A stretch of 64,000 nucleotides of DNA from Anaeramoeba flamelloides (Eukaryota > Metamonada > Anaeramoebidae), in contig JANTQA010000036.1 of the NCBI GenBank assembly GCA_027625915.1, positions 925,501 through 989,500 on the forward strand. The letters are read 5' to 3'. Both the position numbers and the translations under genes were made by a program. Every line of letters begins with the position of its first letter. The first letter of the stretch is position 1. Under the pieces are notes generated by a model. The model saw only the letters and a program-made list of their open reading frames with translations. It ran no database searches and had not been told where the DNA came from. This document shows positions 37,940 to 50,166 of this stretch, piece after piece.

Positions 37940-38317
37940 TATTTTATTCTTTTCTTTTTCTTTTTCAAAAAATTTTTGTCAACTTTTGGAAAATTGAAAT
38001 AAAACCAAACACATAAAATCTTGAACACAAAACAATCAATTCTTTCTTTTTGATTAAAAGCCGATCAATCTATGACACTTTCACGACCAAAATTTGGAAA
38101 AGGAAACCAATTTTTAAAAAATTCGTTTTCAAACAACACCTAAAAGACAAAGTAAGCTTCAGATCAAATGACCAAGACTCAAAATAATGAAAGCGAACTA
38201 CTTGGCATCAGACAATCTGTTTTTCCCATTTACAGAACCATAAACCTTAAAAGTTTTGTACTTTATTAAAAATTGTTTTGAAAAAGAATCCCTTTCTTTA
38301 ATTCCATTTGAAACAAT

Positions 38318-39326
38318 TTAATTCCTGAATCTTATTAGTTGATAATTTTGCTTGAAGAAAATCAGATAGAACAAATCAATTGAAGAAAATGAAGTGAACG
38401 TTTTGGACAATCCCAAATAAACACTCTTATTAGTAGGGGAAAATCTAAACTGCAATTTTTGTGCATTAATTAAAAAAAAAAAAAACAAAAAGAAATATAA
38501 ATTGAAGAATTACGGTAGTTGATGCTCCGATATTAAATAACAATATGCGATCAATTTTTGGGATTATTTGGAAATAATTGTGTTGCACAAGTATTTGGCC
38601 TTCATTTTGGCTTGACAAAATGTCGTTTTCGTTGAATTGATATACTATGGGGAAAGTTTTGATTGTGTCAGTTGTAAGGGTGTTGTTAACTTTTTTTTTT
38701 TTTTTTTGTTTACCGAGCCGATAAACAGACAAGCCAACAACCGGTTCCTGCATTTTTTTGGATTGGGCTTTCAAAAGATAACTTCTTTGGACACCATTAA
38801 AGATTGAGTAATCGGTAACCTCAAGATCTTTTTTGATCCTAATCAGTTCTTGTGTAACAGTTTTACAAGAATAGATGTCTGGGAATATTAAGAGCAAAGT
38901 TCGATTGTTTACTAAAGATAAAGTAATTTTGTTTTTTTGTACATTTAAAAGCTAAATTGTCAAAGCAGGGAATTACAAGCAAGTTAGAAAGAAAGACGAT
39001 TTCAAAGAAGACTTTAGTTAAAAAAAGAAAAAAAGACAAATACTTGGGTGTCTCTTGTAATTGCAAAAGAGAAAGAATAGCCATTAACCACTTTGAGTCG
39101 AATGGTGTCTTTTAGGATCTGGAAAAGCGCTTTTCGTTCTGGGTATGTTTCTGGTTGTATTTGAAAGGAGATTGTAAATTCGTTCTTTAGAGATCAATTA
39201 AAGCCGGAAGTAAATTATTCAGGGTTTATTTAAAATGTGAAATGCAGAATTAAGCAATTTGGTTTGGTGTAAAGTTATCTAAGACAAAAAAGGAAATCAA
39301 ACCTGAAAAGGGCTGAACAGAGTCAT
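38318..39326 (-). CDS. Unknown protein, four exons, 244 aa
   Basis: Proposed exons are 39326-39303, 39184-39044, 38951-38514 and 38449-38318. All introns are GT-AG, all in phase 0, of 118, 92 and 64 bp, and the frame is open throughout. The protein starts MTLFSPFQ/NEFTISFQIQ, continues ETYPERKALFQILKDTIRLK, then ITLSLVNNRTLLLIFPD, VTQELIRIKKDLEVTDY, PVVGLSVYRLGKQ, and ILVQHNYFQIIPKIDRILLF. It ends with a short hydrophobic segment (IDLFYLIFFKQN). The patterning suggests a mainly beta fold with one or two helices. I do not recognise the family. Base composition is richer in G+C than the flanks, as in the other genes here, which supports coding. The last exon is the least certain. Confidence 0.65.
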
Positions 39327-40072
39327 TCAAAATTTTTCATACAAGATCCAAGAAAAATATAAAACTTTAAAAAAATAAAATACAAGGTACAAAATCTTAT
39401 AAAAGTGTTTTCAAATTACTTGCTTTTAATTTGAAAAAGTAGAGATTCTCCAAATTGTTAATAAAATACAATTTCTGAATTTTGTATCCTTGGATTTTAA
39501 CCCTTCCCCAAAAAGAATTATCAAATCTATTTGAATAGTAATATTGATTATGAAATACAGAAAATTTTTCAATTATTTTTGTACTTATTTTTTACTGATC
39601 AATGAAGTGATATATATGAAATTGAAATATCTCAAACTGTATTTAGATCTATTGTTCAAACCTTAAAACCAATTTTCGATAATGGAAAAAGAAAAGCAAT
39701 GAAAAAAAGCTAGAAAATTCAATTCTACTAATGTAGAACATTTAAAATTTATATTTTGAAAAAAATTTAATTTTGATTATATTTCAGAATGATTTTTCGA
39801 ATTTTATTTTGATTCCAAAAACGATTTAATTATGATTTTAGTTTTAAAATGGGAAAATAAATACAAAACAAATATTTCAGAATTTTCCATTTTTACTGGA
39901 GTTTTCCAATTAAAATAGAAGGGGAATTTTTTTCATAAATATCAATTTTTTTTTTTGATATGATAAAATTGTAAATTATTATTTTTATTACCTTAAATTA
40001 TAATCTTATATCAATTCAAAACACATTTAATAATTTTTTTTCTAAAAAAAATATTGATATATGAAAAATAGA

Positions 40073-40861
40073 TTCTTGAAATCTAGTTTTAAGGGATTAT
40101 CGTCTACCAAAGAGAAGCCTACGATCAAAGTATGTTGTTATTGGACGTAACCACATTTGTGCTAAATGGGACAAATATCTCTAAAAAATCGATTAGTCCA
40201 GTAGTAATATTTGTTGATCTCATCAATTAAAAATGATCTATGTATTAGTAAAAAACTCAACAATTTCAGAAATTAAATCTGCATTTGGAATAAATTTAAA
40301 GATTGAATTATCAATATTCGGACTACAAAGTCACAAAATATCTTTCTTAAATTTGTGGCGAAATGTAGATTAGTTACTAAAAAATTCGTTATTTTTTAAA
40401 ATTAAATAATGAATGAATAAAGTTTTTTGACAAATTATTTCTCAAATCATGGAAATATATTGATGCTACAAGTAACTTTATAAAAAGGAAACAAAACTAA
40501 TCATTCTTTTGTACTTTTATGTTGATGATTATTGAGTTAATCTTTGAAATTCAAAAATTATAAAAATATTTACTTTTGGAAGTTCTAAATCTAAATTATC
40601 AAATACTAGAATACTCTATTTTGGGTTTCTATTTTTAGATTTGGAAAAGGAATTAAAAAAAAAATTTCCAAAATGAAACTTTTTTAATTGTGATCATTAG
40701 TAAAAAAAGTAATAATTTATTGTGCAATAAGATTTATAATAGATTTTTTAGAGTTATTTGAACCATGGTGGACTAATAACATTTTGACCCAATTATAACA
40801 TACTTTGATTATAGAGAAATCTATGGTGATGATAATCCCTTAATCATTTAGATTTCAAGAA
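40073..40861. mobile_element. TIR element, family 5 (789 bp)
   Basis: The ends TTCTTGAAATCTA and TAGATTTCAAGAA are inverted. Pairing extends imperfectly for about 120 bp (AAGGGATTAT, GATCAAAGTATGTT and CTCTAAAAAAT on the left match complements on the right). A related phrase (GATCT...AATCAATTTATAATGATC) occurs near 56310. No coding capacity and no clear target duplication. Confidence 0.7.
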
Positions 40862-41179
40862 TTTTAATAAATTATTGTAAAGAAAATTTACTATTAATTT
40901 TGTCTGGATCTTCTTGAACCATTAAAGATTTGTTTTATGGTTTATTGTTAATAATATAATTTAAAAAGAATTTGTCTGTTAGTGAGCAAATTTGTATTTT
41001 TGAGATAAATTAGATACAGAAATTCCTTTTTAAATTCAATAAACTGAAAAATATGAATTAAAAACAAATATTTTTGATTTTGGTTTTATAAACAATTTAA
41101 AAAAATTCTAAGATTTTAAATTGGATATTTTTTTTTCAAATTGAAATTATTAAAGCACCTTTTAATAATTTAGAAATTT

Positions 41180-41310
41180 CAAGTGAGAATAATATTTGTT
41201 ATTGTTTAACAAAATTGCTTAAAAAAAGTTTGGAAATTAGAGTAAAAGGGGAAAAGTAATTTTCTCTTATGAAAAATAAATCAAAAAATAAATAAAATAA
41301 AAAAAATAAT
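41180..41310 (+). mobile_element. LINE 3'-end fragment with A-rich tail
   Basis: Matches the last 120 bases of the long LINE: TTTAACAAA, AAAAAAAGTTT.GAAATTAG, and GGGGAAAAGTAATTTTCTCT against GGAGAAAAGCAATTTTCTCT, followed by an A-rich tail. A heavily 5'-truncated insertion. Confidence 0.8.
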
Positions 41311-42238
41311 TTGAACCTTTAAAAAACAAACAAGTTAACGGGTTTTAAAAAAATTGAAAATTTTCTTGGTCATTAATTGATTATTTAAAACATATAATAA
41401 TAAAAAAAAACCACTCCATAAAAAGTGATACACTGAATATCAAAATGAAAAAAAATCACAATTTATTATATTTTTACAAACTAATTAATAAAACAATATT
41501 AAATTAGTAAAATGTTCATTTTAATATATCAAACAATTTTTATCCAAATCAGAGAAGAAAATAATACTAAAAAATTAAAAATACTGCTGTCTAAAAAAAA
41601 TTTGGGACCAGAGCCACCAACAATTATTGATAGATCGAATGTTGATATACCATCTACTTATTTTATTTGGGTTCTTCTATTTTGATGATATCAACTTTGA
41701 ATAATATCAAGTGTTCTAAATAAAATTTTTCTGATCATACAATACATATTACGTAATTCAAAAAACGAAACGAAAACAAACAAATAACAGATAAAAAATG
41801 AAAAAAATATTTGTTGAAATCAAAATTATTTCCAAATATATTATGAGTATTATATTATTTTGATTGTTTAAACTATGTGAAAAAAATTGAAATTTAGTTT
41901 ATTATAGTTTTTAGAATTATATGATTTTACTAAAAAATGTTTTAAAGAAATTAGTAATTGGATAACATCAAAAAAATATGATTTTTTTATTATTAATCAA
42001 CTGGTCTTATCAGATATTTTTTGAAGAACGGAAGCTAAAACTGATTTGATTAGAATAACAATTGATGAAAGAAGATATAAATCAATTCCAAAATTATAAA
42101 AATAAAATTCCTGATAACAATTATTTATTAATAGAAAAAAAATAGATAGCCAAACCTTATAAAAAATACAAATTCAAACCAACTTAGTAAGAAAACCCAA
42201 TTCTTTAAAAAATGTAGAAATATCGTTCAAATTCGATA

Positions 42239-42783
42239 TATACTATTTTCTAGTCAAGGGGTCCAGTTTTAATGAGTAAATTAATTGTGTATGATGGGTT
42301 TTGAATGGATATTAGAAGAAAAAAATTTATTTTGGAAATTTTCAATTTTAAATCATTTTTTAACATTTAACTTTTTTTTTAATCTTTTTTTGAAAAGTAA
42401 TTTATTTACAATATTTTTTTTCATTTTTATATCAATATTCACTATTTAAAAACTTCCTATTCTAAGGTTTTTGAAACCGTAAAAATGATTGTTGAGAAAT
42501 TATATTTTTATCTATTGGAATTTTTATTGATCTTCAATTGGAGATAAAATAGAATATTGTTGTTTCAGTCCATGGTTATCTTAGTATTTGGGTTTTTTTA
42601 TTACTACGAAAATAGTATAAAATAATTGGTTAGTTTTACCATAAAAAAATATAAATTATCCTTTGATGTTTATTATTCTTCTCATTTTTTATTTGTTCTT
42701 CAATTTTTAATTATAAAAAATAATTGGTATTTAAAAAAGTTATTATTTTTTTTTTGTTACTCTTTGACTGAAACAAAGTTTAT
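42239..42783. mobile_element. TIR element, family 3, third copy
   Basis: Left CTATTTTCTAGTCAAGGGGT then CCAG; right CTCTTTGACTGAAACAAAGT then TTA. Inner sequence (GGATATTAGAAGAAAAAAAT, TTTTGGAAATTTTCAA) matches the copy at 34327-35022. More diverged than the other two. Confidence 0.75.
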
Positions 42784-42880
42784 ATTTTAATAACACAATA
42801 AATCAAAAAAAGAAATTAGGAATAATTGATGAATCCCTGAAAAAAAAAAACACTAAAAAATACTAAAAAAATAGATAATA

Positions 42881-43078
42881 CAGTCAGTTTCACTTTTAAG
42901 GCTCAAACTTTCAACGATATTTAAAGCACATAAAAAAATCTCAAATTAAGGCACATTTTTTGGAAAATTAATTTTTACAATTTATTTTACTAGAAGCTGA
43001 ATTTTGTGCTTTAATTTGAGATTTTTTTTGTGCCTTAAATTTCGTTGAAAGTTTGTGCCTTAAAAGTGAAACTGACTG
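42881..43078. mobile_element. Hairpin MITE, family 1, copy B, TA-flanked
   Basis: 198 bp that starts CAGTCAGTTTCACTTTTAAG and ends with the near-exact complement, with TA on each side. Nearly the whole element is a hairpin around a loop of about 35 bases. The TA target and CAGT ends are the Tc1/mariner signature. Second member of the family at 10505-10703. Confidence 0.9.
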
Positions 43079-43560
43079 TATACGAATATTAAAAAAACAA
43101 CCCAAATCATTAATATTGTTGTTCAAACAATGTATAGGTTCATTTTTTCATATAAATTTTATCCTCGGAGTAAAAAAGGCATTTCAAATTAACCAAAATA
43201 TGAAAAAAAAATTCATATTTCTAAATACTCGTTGTTATTGTTTTTAAAAAAGTAAATTGGTTTGTAAAAATATTAGAATTTTAACAAATTGAACAAAAAG
43301 AATATATTCAATAATCATCCATTCCAGATCCGAAATTTTTCTGTGATATGAATTTTTTTTGGAAAAAATCTATATGAAATTGTAAAAAAACTTGAAAAAA
43401 CAACAATAATAATTTAATCCAATTTTTTAAATTAAAATTCATCAAAATTGAATTTTTAGATTAGATAATCTTAGTTCAAAAGTGATTTTTCATTTTGAAT
43501 ATAAAAAGACTAATTTTTATTTTTTATACTTTTTACTCTTTCAACTTTACTCTTCCCAAA

Positions 43561-45264
43561 TGAAGACAAACACTATGTTTCTATCTAAGATTCCACAAAT
43601 CTTTTCTTATGATGAATTGCTAACTATCATTAAACAAGAAGTCAAAGTACTTCCATCAATACAATTCATTATGAATCAAAAAGATAATGATAATAATATT
43701 GCAATTCTAAAATTTAAAAAGAAAGAAGAAGCACTAAGAGTAGAAAAAAAATAAAATCAACAAAAATTTTCAACAGAAAACTTAATGTTCAAGACTACAA
43801 ACCAAGTAAAAAAAGTCTTTACAAAAAAAATTCACAAAATGTGAAAAATACAAAAAACCCATTTGCAATGAGACGCCAATACTAAAGACAAAAATTTTTT
43901 GGATCATGAACGATCAAAAAAAAAAAAAAAAAATTTGTCAGTGGTGTTAAAATCACAAATAAAATTTTTGATCACGTGAAAATTACTGAGACCGCGGATC
44001 TAGTGAAAGAAAAGTCTAGCAAAGCCCCTATTAAGCCGAAACACCAACTTTTTTGCAACAATAAAAAAAAAATAAAAAAGCAAATGGATCCCAACAACAA
44101 AGAAATATAAAAAAAACAAAAAAAAATAATAAAAAAAATAATAAAAACAATTCAAAAAGGAAATTATCACAAACACAAATAATTATTTTCAACTATCCCC
44201 ACAACTACACCACAGATAATTTGATTTCTTTTTTTCAAAACTTCAACCCAAAAAATGCAGTTATAATTAAAAAGAAAAAAACAAAAAAGTATTTTGCGTT
44301 TGTTACCTTTCCTTCTTGTGTAATTAGAGATAAGGCACTTCACTTAAATGGTTTACTGATTAATGAGAGACCAATTACCCTTAAAAAGGCCTACAAAAAA
44401 TTACTCTCTAATTCCAAAAAAACAAATAACCAAAAATTCAAAAACTCCAAAATTGAATTCAAATAATAAGTCAAATCATAATAATACACAATATGAAAAT
44501 AGAATTAATTCTCTTGAAAAAGAAATTCTAGATTTGAAAGAAATTATCACAAATTTATCTAAAAATAATCATAAAGTTATTAAAAATAAAAATAATAACT
44601 TATATAATAATATATCATCCAAAAAAATTCAGAATAAATCTGATAAAGGTTATATTCATTCTGAGAATGAAATAAAAGATAAATCTAATGAAATTCAAAT
44701 TATAAAAAGATTCAGAAAATGAATCTGAACTATCTTTATTAGAAAATCTAAACCCAAATATAAATGATTCAAAAACAACTCAATCCTCAAAAAAGAAAAG
44801 AAGAGGAACTAGTTTATAATCAATTTTTAATTCGAGATAAAGAATTTAAAGAAAAATTCGAAAAAGAATTAAAAAAGAAAAATAATAAAAAAAATCAAGA
44901 AATTGATAAGATTGATGGAATTAACAACTCTATTTCTATTAATCAAAAAATTAATCAAAATAATAATCAACCAACCTCAAATAACTCAAATAACTTGTAC
45001 AAAAAAGTTGATAAAAAACCAAATATTCAAAAAGATTTATTATATTATTTTAACCAAACTCCAAAAAATAAAGAAATATATATGAAAAATATTCAACTCA
45101 ACTTAAAAAACAAAAACAAAGGCAAAGGCAAAAAGAGTATTTCAGATAAATTAATAACCAGTGTTAAATTTAAAGGAATAACTCTAAACAATAAAGATTG
45201 TAAAAACCACACATTTGATACTTCAGGTTACTGTATCAAACATAGAAACCAAAAGAAAAAGTGA
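43561..45264 (+). pseudogene. LINE ORF1: RRM-like nucleic-acid-binding protein remnant
   Basis: The ATG is at 43561. A first RRM-like unit (FLSKIPQIFSYDELLTIIKQ, then NIAILKFKKKEEA) breaks at an A-tract near 43745. A second RRM-like unit lies at about 44180-44400 (IIIFNYPHNYTTDNLISFF, KYFAFVTFPS, LNGLLINERPITLKK). A coiled-coil-like stretch follows (INSLEKEILDLKEIITNL, near 44500), then a K/N-rich region. It ends near 45264 with CKNHTFDTSGYCIKH, a Cys/His cluster like a small zinc finger. Several frame changes separate these pieces. RRM-bearing ORF1 proteins are known in several LINE groups. Confidence 0.75.
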
Positions 45265-46224
45265 CTATCAGGTTTTAAAAAGAAATTAAAACAATAAATA
45301 TTTTTAAAACCTTAATTTATTTTATTTTATATATAAAAACTTCATATAAATCAAAAATTAAAAAGAATGATTTAAAATGGACTTTTACAAAAATTGATAA
45401 TCCTTTCAATTATCCAATAATTATAAAAAATAAATTCAAACTAAATCCAACAAATAAAATAAATTTTTCAATATTCAATTTTTTTAATAAGACTCATTCA
45501 GAAAAATTTTTTTTCTCGTTTTATCATCAAAACCCCAAAAAAACGACAACCACTTGAAAAAAATTCAATTAAAAATTATGAATGAATTTATTATCTAATT
45601 AAATATAAAAAGAATTCAACACAACAAATAAAAAAATTATTAATAAAAAATTTATTAAAATTAATAATTCTTATTGAATTCAAAAACTGGAAACTAACAA
45701 AAATCAACAACTTCCAAATTGAATATTGGATTAAAAAATCTTTTAATTATTCTTATATTTCAATATTTGATAATTATAATTACTCCAATTCAAATAACGG
45801 AAAAATAGAAATTTCCAATTTATTAAAAACACTAATTTATTTATCAAATCAAATTAATAATAATATTGATTACAATAATGATAAAAATAAAATAATTTAT
45901 TTTTCAAACTTTACATATTGTAAAAGTTTAAAAAGTTACAAAATGTACCAAAAAAAAACAAATTGATTTTTATTCAAAAAAATATTTCAACATTAGAAAT
46001 ATTTAATTTCTTTGATAATTATTGTGTTATTAGATTTTTAAGGAAAGGAAATAATAAACTTGTAATTTGGGAAAATCTCGAAAAAATAAAAACTTTTAAA
46101 AGAATATTAATAAATAAAAAAAAAAATATTCCAAATGATTTATATATAAAACATTTTTTTGAAGAACAGAGAAAGATTATTAATAAAAGGTTCTAAAAAA
46201 ATGAAAAATAAAAATCAAAAAAAT

Positions 46225-48915
46225 AAATATTAATATAGCCTCTTTAAATATTTGTGGCTTGAATAATTCAAATAAAATTTTTTAAATTAGAATCTTTTTT
46301 TATTAAAATGTAATATCGATATTTGTTTAATACAAGAATCCAAAATAACAAAAAAACCAACTTTCACAAACTATTTCTCTGTGAATAAAAAAATCTTATG
46401 GAAATAATGGAAATAAGGGTGGTTTACTAATAATAATAAAAAAAGATATTTCTAGAATTTTTTTCGTGAAATATTAATTGCTGATTTAGATGTAATGGGA
46501 ATACAATTTACTGATTTAATCATTATTAATATATATCGGAGAAATGACCGAAATATTGAAATTAATAAAAAAATAATAAATATCTTAAGAAAATACCAAA
46601 ACAATAAAACAATTATTGGTGGTGATTTTAATTTAAATGAAAATAAAATAAAATTATTTGAAAAATTTAATTTTAAAATATTTCTTAATAATAAACCAAG
46701 TAGAAAACCAAACAATTTGGATTATTTTTTAACAAATTTTAATAATTTAAAACTCAATAAATCAAAGACTATCAAAAAATTTTATTAGTGATCATAATAC
46801 AATTATGAATAAATTTGAAATAAACTCAAATTGGGAAATCAATGATATCTATAAAATTAAAGATATTCCAACCTTTCAAGAAGACTTTCTCGAATTCTTT
46901 TCTCGGCAGAATTTTAATTTAAATGAAGAAAATTTTATTTTATTTAAAAAAAAAAATATAAAAAAGAAAGAAAGAATAGTATTTGATATCAAACAAGATA
47001 AATTAAAAATTAATAATTTACTTTATAAATTGTTTGAGAAAAATGAAACATTACATAAAATCAAAAAAATTAATGAATTAAATTACTTAAAATTACTTAA
47101 TCAAATAAATGAAGAATATAATAAAAATAAAAACTTTTGGAAAACATTAAATAAAATAAGAGAAACTTCTACAAAAATGTTTTTAAATAATGAAACCATA
47201 TTCACAGTGTATAACGATTTTGTAAAATCAATTAGTCAAAAACCTAATACAAATATAATTAATTATATTAAAAAATTTAAAATTAATAAAAATTCATTAA
47301 ATCCAATTGACATAAAAGGAAATTTTTGATCAAGATAAAATTAAAGAAATAATCAAATTTCAAAAAAAATAAATCAGTTAAAGAATTTGACAAAATAAAT
47401 CATTATAAGTTTATAAAAAACCAACCAATTCAATATTTATTAAATTATAATTATTTTATTAAAACAGTTCAAAATATTTTTTTAAATTGGATAACAGACG
47501 AAACTAAAAAAAAGTATAAATTTTATTAAAAAAAGAAATTTATTATTTATTCATAAATCGGGGGATGAAGGCGAACCATTAAATTATCGACCTATCTCTA
47601 TAAATCAATCTCTTCCAAGATTTTTTTTAAAATTAATATAAATTGGAATTCAAGACTCATGGGACTTGATTTCAAAAAAAACAATTTGGATTTAAAAAAT
47701 ATTTTGGAACAAGAATTGCTGTTTTAAATTTATTAAGAAAATTTAAAAAAATAAAAAATAAAAATAAAAATACAGAATACTTTGTAGTTACTATAGACAT
47801 ACAAAAATGTTTTTGACTCTATACAACACTCGTTAATATATCAATCTATTAAAAAATTTATCAAAAATGAAACAATTAAAAATTGGCTCTTGAGATATTA
47901 CAAAAAAGAAGGAATTTGAGTTTATCAAGGAGATCCCTTATCACCAATTCTCTTCGCATTTATATCTCATTTCCTACTAGAAAAGTTAAAACCTTTAGCT
48001 GTTCATGTTCAAATGTATGCAGATGATCTTATTCTTATTATGAAAGGGCCATTAATCTCTCTAAAAATTAATTTAGAAAGGATTTTTGAAATAATAAAAA
48101 GATTCGGGATGAACCCACATAATAAAAAAAACCAAATATAAAAAAAGAATTAAAAGATATTTTTTTATCTTGGGATTTGGTTAGAAAAAAACACACATCT
48201 TGAATATAATTTCAAAAAAGTAGAAAAGTCCTTGGAAACACTTAATCGATTGTTTCAACAAAATAAACTCAACAATGGAGTCAAAAATAACTTCTTTCAA
48301 AGCTCTCATTTTAAGTCAACTTTATTATGGTCTTGAAATATTTGACTTGAAACAAAATGATTTTTGAAAGAATTGATAGATTTATCAATAAAACAGTCAC
48401 AAATTTCTTACAAATTAATATCCATTCACCTCGATTAATTTATAAAACTGAAGCAAAAAATTGATCTCGCTAGATTAAAAATATACCGAAGAAAATATAA
48501 ATTGATAGAAAAATTAGATTTCTTAAATTTAAAAAAAATTAAAAACAATACTAAATTTTCGAAAATTGGAAAATGAAAATATTAATTGGCACACTAAGGG
48601 ATTAAAATTATTAGATTTAGAATTAAAAGTTTTTCGATTAACCGAATTGGAAAATTCACCTAGTTGGAAAGTTAAACAATATCTAAAAATTATAAAACAA
48701 CAAAATTGCAATTTCAAACAACAAAAATATTTAAACTGGAAAGCTTCAAAAACAATTCTAAAATTTCGAAATTTTTACTAATTGTTTAAATAGGTACTCT
48801 TATGTAACAAGTAAAAATAAAAATAAAAATTGTGATTTATGTAAAGAAAAGTTAAATATTGATATCATTGAAGATTTCGATCATTTTTTATGGGACTGTC
48901 CGGCCTATAAAATAA
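46225..48915 (+). pseudogene. LINE ORF2: endonuclease, reverse transcriptase and zinc finger remnant
   Basis: Endonuclease: NIASLNICGLNN near 46235, DICLIQESK near 46320, IIGGDFNLNENK near 46615, then LDYFLTNF near 46720. Reverse transcriptase: NYRPISI near 47585, FVVTIDIQKCF near 47785, GDPLSPILFAF near 47930 and QMYADDLILI (catalytic YADD) near 48010. C-terminus: CDLCKE...DHFLWDCPAY at about 48830-48915, a CxxC-H-C finger typical of LINE tails. Stops and frame changes occur throughout, for example directly after KCF. The best-kept open pieces are 46495-46788 and 46805-47329. Confidence 0.85.
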
Positions 48916-49137
48916 ATCGAAAAATCTGGATATCTGAATTTTTTGAAAAAAATAAAAAAATTAATAATATCAGAGATATTATTAATAAAAAAAAATTCAT
49001 CATATATATTATCATTAGTAAGTGATAATAAAATTTGTGATTCTTTAACAAATTTCTAAAAAAAGTTTAGAAATTAGGGCACACAGGAGAAAAGCAATTT
49101 TCTCTCTTCAAAAAAAAAAAAAAAAAAAAAAAAAAAA

Positions 49138-50166
49138 GACTAATTTTTAAACTTGAATTTCTCTTTTTTTTCGTATTTTTTTCTCAAAAAAAAAAGTGAA
49201 AAAATAGTTGATTATTTTTTTTTTTTTCTTTAAAATAAAATTAAAAATTTTCATGAAATATCGATAATTAGTGCTATTAAAAGTATAAAAACCAAAAAAA
49301 AACATCATTAAAAGATTTATTTTTAATTATTTAAATTATTATAAAAAAATCGAATATTTTCCATTTACGAGTATTTTCGACGTTTTTTACAATTTACCAT
49401 AATTGATTTTGAAAAGACGAGAAAATTAAATTTTTTCAGCATTTTTATTTTATTGTTGAATTTTCAATGAATTGATACAAAAATTGCCCTTTATTTACTA
49501 TTATTTTTTACTCGAAATGATGTATCACCTTGATAAACATATATTAATTGAGAACATAACTGGTAACAAAAATCTAGGAAATATGATTATATCTTTTGAC
49601 TGCATCTTTACATTATTTGATTCAATGAAAAATTTTCATTTTTAATCTAGTTATCAAGATCCTTTTGTTTTTTGTTTTAACTGTGTGTAACTTCTTCTTG
49701 TTTCAACTCGTTGAGTTGAATAAACAAATTTTTTTGGGAAAATGAAAGAAAATTTTTCATTGATTAATTGGAAAATTAAAGTATTGACGATCAGGCAAAT
49801 CAAAAGCGCAAATTTAATTTTCATTTTCATGAATTAGATCTTTGAAAAAAACTTCACCTGTAAAAGCTATATCAAAAAAAACAATATCTGAATATAATGC
49901 ACAATAAAACAGTTGGAATTTTTTTTTTTTTTGTAAATTATAACATTTGAATACATAAAGTTTATTAAAATACTCATAAATTAAGCACATAAAAATATTG
50001 AAAGATCAACAATGTTATTAATATTCGTTAATAAAGCATATACAAAGATATATAGCACCAGGATCATAATATACAGCAAATGGCTCTAAAAATTTTGGAT
50101 TAATAAAATTAGATTTTCCAGATTTTGAAACTCTTGAAGGGCTAAAGGTGGATCATTGTAAATGAT
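49138..50166. other. Gene-free stretch between LINE and La
   Basis: Starts with the LINE target duplication. The remaining 1 kb is A+T-rich 3' flank of the minus-strand La gene; nothing recognised. Confidence 0.5.

Larger units (their letters stand above)
33168..38317. other. 5.1-kb gene-free stretch dense with repeats
   Basis: Between two minus-strand genes. It holds a LINE fragment, a dispersed T-rich repeat, a nested pair of family 3 TIR elements, a 1.5-kb family 4 element and a family 2 MITE, each listed. Little unassigned sequence remains apart from 33690-34035 and 37945-38317. Short open frames here lie in the elements. Confidence 0.55.
39327..43509. other. 4.2-kb gene-free stretch carrying repeat elements
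   Basis: Runs from the start of the unknown minus-strand gene to the LINE. It contains a 789-bp TIR element, a LINE 3' fragment, a family 3 element and a family 1 MITE, listed separately. Between them is A+T-rich sequence with nothing recognised. Confidence 0.5.
43510..49137 (+). mobile_element. Whole-length LINE (APE-type non-LTR retrotransposon), decayed, with poly(A) and TSD
   Basis: About 5.6 kb, ending in A28 (49110-49137). The sequence GACTAATTTTTA occurs just before the element (43498-43509) and again just after the A-tract (49138-49149). It is a target-site duplication fixing both ends, allowing for ambiguity over shared A bases. Order: ORF1 with RRM-like folds, an apurinic-type endonuclease, reverse transcriptase, and a C-terminal zinc-finger-like CxxC...H...C. 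Frames are interrupted many times, so it is not a working copy. It is a LINE in the L1/I/Jockey sense, by domain order; the exact clade cannot be set here. Confidence 0.9.
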
